A stretch of DNA of 11,362 nucleotides from Flavobacteriales bacterium (GTDB lineage Bacteria; Bacteroidota; Bacteroidia; Flavobacteriales; BACL11), in contig JABJNS010000148.1 in assembly GCA_018664745.1 (NCBI GenBank), forward strand, positions 1 to 11,362. Direction: 5' to 3'. Under the pieces are notes generated by a model. It made no database searches, was not told the origin of the DNA, and was given only the letters and a program-made list of their open reading frames with translations. This document shows, one piece after another, positions 7,069 to 11,362 of the stretch (position 1 is its first letter; each line of letters opens with the position of its first letter). The position numbers were made by a program, and so were the translations under genes.

Positions 7069-7995
7069 TTAGTAGTTATTTGTTCTGAAATGCTCTTGTT
7101 CTTCCTCAAGCATATTTAAATAGTTCTTATACCTACTTTCCGCAACTTTACCTTCTGCCAAAGCAGATTTAATGGCACATTGAGGTTCGTTTTTATGTAT
7201 GCAATTATGGTATTTACAAGCTGATTTTAACTTGAAAAATTCAGGGAAATAATTACCCAGTTCAGCCACTTCTAATTCTACTAAACCAAAACCTCTTATT
7301 CCAGGTGTATCAATAATAGAAGCTCCAAAATCTAAGTCGTGTAACTCAGAAAAAGTAGTGGTATGTTGCCCTTGCTTATGCGTATTAGAAACCTCTTTAG
7401 TGTCAATATGCAAATTAGGTTGTAAATAATTTACCAAAGTAGATTTCCCTACACCTGAATGACCGGAAATCATATTTATTTTTCCTTTCATTAAATCTTT
7501 TATCTCTGACAAATCATCATTAATAACAGAAGTAACAAAGCAAGTATAGCCTATCCCTTCATATATATTAAGCAAATTATTTTGTGCTGCTTTCAGTTCA
7601 TCATTTAATAAATCAACCTTATTAAAAATAAGAACCACCTTAACCCCATAAGCATTTGCAGCTACCAAAAAACGATCTATAAAACCAGTAGTTGTTATAG
7701 GGCTATCTAATGTTATCATCAATATAGCTTGGTCAATATTAGCTGCAATAATATGAGTTTGTTTACTTAGGTTAACTGATTTTCTTAGAATATGATTTTT
7801 TCTATCATGCAGCCTTACAATCATCCATAATTCTGATTCTTGTACCACCTCAACTTTATCGCCAACAACAATTGGGTTCGTACTTTTTATGCCCGCAATT
7901 CGGAATTTTCCCTTAAGGCGACAATGTACAACATCCCCAGTTTGCGTTTTTACGGTATAGCGTTTCCCTGTTGTTTTTATAACTACTGCATTCAT
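7069..7995 (-). CDS. rsgA: Ribosome small subunit-dependent GTPase RsgA (YjeQ/EngC)
   Basis: RsgA is a circularly permuted GTPase that checks late 30S subunit maturation and releases RbfA. The 308 residues show the full layout. An N-terminal OB fold (about 1-65) includes NPIVVGDKVEV. The GTPase motifs follow in permuted order: G4 FNKVDLL (124-130), then P-loop G1 GHSGVGKST (178-186), then the switch region with THKQGQHTTT, then G3 DTPGIRGFG (229-237). The C-terminal zinc finger has ligands Cys260, Cys265, His267 and Cys273 (CKYHNCIHKNEPQC). It is the first gene of the minus-strand operon with dtd and the MazG-like gene. A consensus -7 element ends 5 bases before the ATG, which both supports this start and predicts a near-leaderless message. 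Confidence 0.97.
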   Translation of the reverse strand: MNAVVIKTTGKRYTVKTQTGDVVHCRLKGKFRIAGIKSTNPIVVGDKVEVVQESELWMIVRLHDRKNHILRKSVNLSKQTHIIAANIDQAILMITLDSPITTTGFIDRFLVAANAYGVKVVLIFNKVDLLNDELKAAQNNLLNIYEGIGYTCFVTSVINDDLSEIKDLMKGKINMISGHSGVGKSTLVNYLQPNLHIDTKEVSNTHKQGQHTTTFSELHDLDFGASIIDTPGIRGFGLVELEVAELGNYFPEFFKLKSACKYHNCIHKNEPQCAIKSALAEGKVAESRYKNYLNMLEEEQEHFRTNNY

Positions 7996-8000
7996 TGGTG

Positions 8001-8008
8001 CAAATATA
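8001..8008 (-). promoter_or_regulatory. Promoter (-7 element) of the rsgA-dtd-mazG operon
   Basis: On the minus strand this reads TATATTTG, an exact TAnnTTTG match, followed by CACCA and then the rsgA ATG. Initiation at the usual distance would fall at or next to the start codon. The nearest minus-strand TTG (8035-8033) lies 24 bases upstream, longer than the common spacing, so the -33 assignment is weak. Confidence 0.6.
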
Positions 8009-8023
8009 CAATTAGATTTTTCT

Positions 8024-8031
8024 TATATTTG
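8024..8031 (+). promoter_or_regulatory. Possible divergent promoter (-7 element) facing the ABC ATPase gene
   Basis: TATATTTG on the plus strand matches TAnnTTTG and is the exact inverted copy of the rsgA -7 box, 15 bases away. It points toward 8196 and would give a leader of about 160 bases or a short untranslated RNA. The only upstream TTG (7995-7997) is 26 bases away, so promoter function is uncertain. The box could equally be half of an operator. Confidence 0.3.
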
Positions 8032-8059
8032 ACAATTATAAAAACTATTAATTATGAAG

Positions 8060-8171
8060 AATTATTGAAAATAAACTAATTAAAATTATTGATACTTCAA
8101 GTAGATAAATAAAACCAAACACTATTTTACATCTATGATAATGGAACTGTAAAAAAGAAGATAATTATTGA
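8060..8171 (+). repeat. Three direct copies of AATTATTGA in the rsgA/ABC intergenic region
   Basis: The 9-base string AATTATTGA occurs at 8060-8068, 8084-8092 and 8163-8171, all on the plus strand, the last ending 12 bases before the -7 box of the ABC gene. The first two are spaced 24 bases apart. The region is strongly AT-rich, so chance is a serious alternative to a regulator-binding repeat. Confidence 0.3.
8125..8154. promoter_or_regulatory. Inverted repeat upstream of the ABC ATPase gene (possible operator)
   Basis: TTTTACA (8125-8131) and TGTAAAA (8148-8154) form a perfect 7-base inverted repeat with a 16-base spacer. It lies about 30-60 bases upstream of the -7 box at 8184, where an activator or repressor dimer could bind. 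It is too weak and not followed by a T tract, so it is not a terminator. No regulator family can be named. Confidence 0.25.
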
Positions 8172-8183
8172 GTAATTCTTTCC

Positions 8184-8191
8184 TATCTTTG
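8184..8191 (+). promoter_or_regulatory. Promoter (-7 element) of the GldA-like ABC ATPase gene
   Basis: TATCTTTG is an exact TAnnTTTG match and ends 4 bases before the ATG at 8196, again predicting initiation at about the start codon. The TTG at 8168-8170 is only 13 bases upstream, too close for a standard -33 element. Confidence 0.6.
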
Positions 8192-8195
8192 TCCT

Positions 8196-8897
8196 ATGTC
8201 AATCGCAATTCAAAAGCTAAATAAATATTACGGAAAGCAACAAGCACTTACTGATGTTTCCTTTTCACTTAATAAAGGTGAAATAGTTGGTTTTTTAGGT
8301 CCGAATGGAGCAGGAAAATCAACACTGATGAAAATCATAACTTCCTATTTACAGCAAGATAGTGGTAAAGTGCAGGTTTGTAATTTAGACACGCAAGAAC
8401 AAGACTTACAAGTAAAAGCAAAAATTGGTTATTTGCCAGAACACAATCCGCTATACACTGACATGTACATTAAAGAATACCTCAACTTTGTTGGGGAGAT
8501 TTATAAGGTTAAGAACCTTAACAGTCGTATTGATGAAATTATCAAACAAACAGGCTTAACCCCTGAACAAAGCAAAAAAATTGGAGAACTTTCCAAAGGA
8601 TTTAAACAAAGAGTAGGTTTAGCAGCTGCACTAATACACAACCCTGAAATTTTGATTTTAGATGAGCCCACAACAGGTTTAGATCCTAATCAATTGGTGG
8701 AAATAAGAAACCTAATAAAAGAAGTTGGGGAAGATAAAACCGTACTCCTATCCACACACATCATGCAAGAAGTGGACAAAATGTGTAACCGAGTAATCAT
8801 CATCAATAAAGGTAAAATTGTTGACGACCAATTGATTGCCAACTATCAGAAAAACAACATTGACCTAGAGGAACATTTTAGGAAATTGACTGCTTAA
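8196..8897 (+). CDS. GldA-like ABC transporter ATP-binding protein, short form
   Basis: This is the cytoplasmic ATPase subunit of an ABC transporter. The 233 residues contain Walker A GPNGAGKS (35-42), a Q-loop region reading GYLPEHNPLY (78-87, with Glu in place of Gln), the signature LSKGFKQRVGL (132-142, a variant of LSGGQ), Walker B with catalytic Glu157 (ILILDEPTTGLDP, 152-164) and the H-loop His188 (STHIMQEV). The YLPEHNPLY and TTGLDPNQL stretches strongly resemble GldA, the ATPase of the Bacteroidota gliding-associated GldAFG transporter. GldA is usually about 300 residues, however. This protein ends in LEEHFRKLTA without the extra C-terminal domain, and no remnant follows in any frame because metF begins at once on the other strand. 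No permease gene is adjacent, so the partner must be encoded elsewhere. A general drug- or Na-export-type ATPase is the alternative. Confidence 0.85.
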   Translation: MSIAIQKLNKYYGKQQALTDVSFSLNKGEIVGFLGPNGAGKSTLMKIITSYLQQDSGKVQVCNLDTQEQDLQVKAKIGYLPEHNPLYTDMYIKEYLNFVGEIYKVKNLNSRIDEIIKQTGLTPEQSKKIGELSKGFKQRVGLAAALIHNPEILILDEPTTGLDPNQLVEIRNLIKEVGEDKTVLLSTHIMQEVDKMCNRVIIINKGKIVDDQLIANYQKNNIDLEEHFRKLTA

Positions 8898-9847
8898 GCA
8901 AAACTCCCAACAATTTGCTGCACATTATCCGATTTCCCCATAGTATAAAAGTGAATGCAAGGCACTCCAAACTCTATTAATTCTTTGGTTTGCTGAATAG
9001 CCCACCCCACTCCTACTTGCCTAACATCCGTATTAGTTTTGCATCTTAGCACTTCATCCACTAAGAGATTAGGCACATTCAAGTGAAACCTTTGTGGTAA
9101 TAAAGACAATTGTTTTTGGGTTGACATAGGTTTAATTCCAGGAATAATAGGAATAGTAATATCATTTTCTCTGCATAAGTTTACAAAATCAAAATACTGC
9201 TGATTGTCAAAAAACATTTGAGTAACAATATAATCAGCTCCTGCTTCTACTTTCTTTTTTAAAAAATGAATATCCGAACGCATATTAGGTGCTTCAAAAT
9301 GCTTTTCAGGATAACCTGCTACTCCTATACAAAAATCAGTAGGTGCTGAGTTTTTCAAATCTTCATCCAAATAAATTCCATTATTCATCTCATATACTTG
9401 TCCTAATAACTCTGAAGCATATTTATGCCCATCCTGTTCTGCAGAAAAATAAGTTTCTGACTTTATAGGGTCGCCCCTTAACACCAACACATTATCAATT
9501 CCCAAGAAATCCAGATCTATTAATGCATTTTCTGTTTCTTCTTTACTAAACCCTCCACAAATAATATGAGGCACAGTATCCACTTGATATTTATTCATAA
9601 TAGCAGCACAAATCCCTACCGTTCCCGGACGTTTCCTTACAGCCCTTCTTTCCAATAATCCATCTTGTCTTTTTTTATACACAAACTCTTCCCTATGATA
9701 AGTTACATCAACAAATGAAGGATTAAACTCCATTAACGGATCTAAGGAATTATAGATAGACTGTATGCTTGTTCCTTTTAAAGGCGGTAAAATCTCAAAA
9801 GAAAATAATGTCTTTTTTGCATTTTTAATATGTTCTGTTACTTTCAT
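8894..9847 (-). CDS. metF: 5,10-methylenetetrahydrofolate reductase
   Basis: MetF is a FAD enzyme that reduces 5,10-methylene-THF to 5-methyl-THF, the methyl donor for methionine synthase. The 317 residues form a TIM barrel with the family landmarks: the catalytic Glu18 in FSFEILPP (E. coli Glu28), VDVTYH (46-51), TVPHIICGG (91-99), LVLRGDP (121-127, with Asp126 near the flavin), GVAGYPEKH (175-183), TQMFFD (209-214, with folate-binding Gln210) and PGIKP (236-240). The C-terminus HFYTMGKSD is typical. It lacks the C-terminal SAM-inhibition domain of eukaryotic MTHFR, as expected for bacteria. It starts 9 bases after the metH stop, so the two successive steps are co-transcribed. Its TAA stop shares a TTAA with the convergent ABC gene. 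Confidence 0.97.
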   Translation of the reverse strand: MKVTEHIKNAKKTLFSFEILPPLKGTSIQSIYNSLDPLMEFNPSFVDVTYHREEFVYKKRQDGLLERRAVRKRPGTVGICAAIMNKYQVDTVPHIICGGFSKEETENALIDLDFLGIDNVLVLRGDPIKSETYFSAEQDGHKYASELLGQVYEMNNGIYLDEDLKNSAPTDFCIGVAGYPEKHFEAPNMRSDIHFLKKKVEAGADYIVTQMFFDNQQYFDFVNLCRENDITIPIIPGIKPMSTQKQLSLLPQRFHLNVPNLLVDEVLRCKTNTDVRQVGVGWAIQQTKELIEFGVPCIHFYTMGKSDNVQQIVGSFA

Positions 9848-9856
9848 AATTTCATT

Positions 9857-11362
9857 TTATATGTTTGACCTTAGCCATTTTTCTACTTGTGCTACACTCA
9901 TATTTTTTCGTTTTGCATAATCAGATAATTGATCGTCTTGCACCTTTCCAACACTAAAATATTTAGCATCAGCATGTGCAAAATAATAACCACTAACTGT
10001 AGCATTTGGACTCATAGCCATGCTTTCAGTAAGGCTTACCCCTATACTTTTTTCAGCATCTAATAAATTAAATATTTTTAGCTTTTCAGTATGATCAGGA
10101 CAAGCAGTATAGCCTGGTGCTGGACGGATTCCTTTATACTCTTCCTTAATTAAATCCTCATTTGTAAATTGTTCACACCCAGCATAACCCCAAATTTCTT
10201 TACGGATTTTTTCATGCATATATTCTGTGAGGGCTTCTGCTAATCTATCCGCAATTGCTTTAAGCATAATGCTATTATAGTCATCATGTTCTTTTTCAAA
10301 AACTGCCAATTGCTTTTCAATTCCCAAACCTGCCGTGCAGACAAAAGAACCCATATAATCTTGTTTCTTGGAAGTTAGTGGCGCTACAAAATCAGCCAAA
10401 CATCTATTTGCTTTCCCTTTTTTCCCTTGCTGACGCAAGAAATTATAAGTTGCAATTTGCTTTTCATCTTCAAATAAATACACATCATCCCCTACTGAGT
10501 TGGCTTGCCAAATACCAATTACCGCTTTTGCCTTTAGCCAATTATTTTTAATGATATTATCTAGCATTACATTGGCGTCATTCAATAATTGTTTTGCTTG
10601 TTCTCCAAAGTTTTCATCATCTAGAATTGCAGGGTATTTTTTACGCATCTCCCAAGTAAAAAAGAAAGGGGTCCAGTCAATATAATTTCGGATAGTTGCA
10701 ATATCAATATCTTCAAAAACCTGCACTCCTAACTGATTTGCTGTAGGGATAGCTAAATTTTTCCAGTCCGTTACAGCAGCATTTTCCCTTGCATTAGCAA
10801 TACTTACATATTCTTTATCTGATTTTCTATTCAAATAATTTTCCTTGATATTATCATATTCAGTTCCTATATTTGCTTGAAAATTTTCTTTATCCTTTCC
10901 AATTAATTTTGCTGTTACACCTACTGCCTTAGAAGCATCTAATACATGCACAACCGTATTATTATTGTAATGTTCATTTATTTTTACTGCAGTATGAACC
11001 TTAGAAGTAGTAGCACCACCAATCATGAGCGGCACCTTAAAATCATTTCTTTGCATCTCCTTTGCCACATCAATCATTTCATCCAATGATGGGGTAATCA
11101 ATCCACTCAACCCAATTACATCTACACCCTGTTTTTTGGCTTCTTCCAAAATTTTATCAGCAGGAACCATTACTCCCAAATCAATAATTTCATAATTATT
11201 ACAGCCCAAAACTACACCCAAAATATTTTTCCCTATATCATGTACATCTCCTTTTACAGTAGCCAAAAGCACTTTTCCTGCTTTGCTACTTGCTGTTTTT
11301 TCTTTTTCAATAAATGGAGTAAGTACAGCCACTGCTTTTTTCATTACTCGTGCACTTTTTAC
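9857..11362 (-). CDS. metH: Cobalamin-dependent methionine synthase, C-terminal part (5' end outside window)
   Basis: MetH transfers the methyl group of 5-methyl-THF to homocysteine through methylcobalamin. The visible 501 residues run to the natural stop. The frame stays open to the window edge, and the six codons before the first Met (VKSARV, then MKKAVA) match the internal helix that precedes the B12 domain, so that Met is not the true start. The B12 domain shows DVHDIGKN (fragment residues 39-46), with the cobalt-ligand His41 and Asp39, and GLSGLITPSLDEM, with Ser92 matching E. coli Ser810. IGGATTSKVHTAVK follows. The C-terminal half is the SAM-binding reactivation domain, with IDWTPFF (228-234), RPAPGYTACPDHTEK (413-427) and SPNATVSGYYFAH. 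The homocysteine and folate domains lie outside, so it cannot be seen whether they are fused or encoded separately, as in split MetH systems. metF follows after 9 bases. Confidence 0.97.
   Translation of the reverse strand, partial: VKSARVMKKAVAVLTPFIEKEKTASSKAGKVLLATVKGDVHDIGKNILGVVLGCNNYEIIDLGVMVPADKILEEAKKQGVDVIGLSGLITPSLDEMIDVAKEMQRNDFKVPLMIGGATTSKVHTAVKINEHYNNNTVVHVLDASKAVGVTAKLIGKDKENFQANIGTEYDNIKENYLNRKSDKEYVSIANARENAAVTDWKNLAIPTANQLGVQVFEDIDIATIRNYIDWTPFFFTWEMRKKYPAILDDENFGEQAKQLLNDANVMLDNIIKNNWLKAKAVIGIWQANSVGDDVYLFEDEKQIATYNFLRQQGKKGKANRCLADFVAPLTSKKQDYMGSFVCTAGLGIEKQLAVFEKEHDDYNSIMLKAIADRLAEALTEYMHEKIRKEIWGYAGCEQFTNEDLIKEEYKGIRPAPGYTACPDHTEKLKIFNLLDAEKSIGVSLTESMAMSPNATVSGYYFAHADAKYFSVGKVQDDQLSDYAKRKNMSVAQVEKWLRSNI

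Noticed and set aside
7840..8079. A 79-codon plus-strand frame reaching from rsgA into the intergenic region.
   Set aside because: Most of it is antisense to the rsgA N-terminus. The rest is low-complexity AT-rich sequence and no family is recognisable.
11342..11344. ATG considered as the true start of the minus-strand methionine synthase gene, which would make a free-standing B12/activation protein.
   Set aside because: The six codons upstream to the window edge (VKSARV) continue the conserved MetH helix before the B12 domain, so the gene extends further. A split at a more distant point remains possible.

Overview
The window is an AT-rich, gene-dense chromosomal segment, most likely from a member of the Bacteroidota (Flavobacteriales or close relatives). 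Three things support this. Several genes are preceded by the Bacteroidota -7 promoter element TAnnTTTG rather than by a sigma70 TATAAT box or a strong Shine-Dalgarno sequence. An ABC ATPase closely resembles GldA, the gliding-motility ATPase of that phylum. The ATP synthase beta and epsilon genes stand together without the alpha or gamma genes beside them. No tRNA, rRNA, CRISPR array, insertion sequence or phage gene was seen, and the standard genetic code reads through cleanly.

Layout. Positions 1-988 (+) hold the 3' half of atpD and a short atpC, closed by a strong intrinsic terminator at 1009-1040. Positions 1060-6294 (+) hold a biotin gene cluster in the order bioF-bioD-bioA-KAS-bioB. The first three genes are coupled by ATGA overlaps. 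The fourth is a FabF-like beta-ketoacyl synthase with an intact Cys-His-His-Lys active site. bioB meets a minus-strand operon tail to tail. That operon, read from 7995 down to 6291, is rsgA (ribosome-assembly GTPase), dtd (D-aminoacyl-tRNA deacylase, GTG start) and a MazG-like pyrophosphohydrolase. After a 200-base divergent intergenic region comes one plus-strand ABC ATPase (8196-8897). It meets metF tail to tail, and metF (9847-8894) lies downstream of a partial metH (11362-9857) on the minus strand.

How the genes work together. BioF, BioA, BioD and BioB make up the late pathway from pimeloyl thioester to biotin. The ketoacyl synthase inside the cluster is the one gene without a textbook role there, and it is a candidate for building the pimeloyl chain, because no bioC, bioH, bioG, bioW, bioI or bioZ is present in the window. 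MetF supplies 5-methyl-tetrahydrofolate to MetH for methionine synthesis. RsgA and Dtd both serve translation.

Most of the content is ordinary housekeeping. The parts worth a second look are the embedded ketoacyl synthase, a recurrent promoter layout that predicts leaderless mRNAs, a promoter nested in a terminator, two convergent gene pairs that share a TTAA stop palindrome, an epsilon subunit without its C-terminal domain, a Tyr-to-Phe change at a BioA substrate-site position, and the short GldA-like ATPase with no partner.
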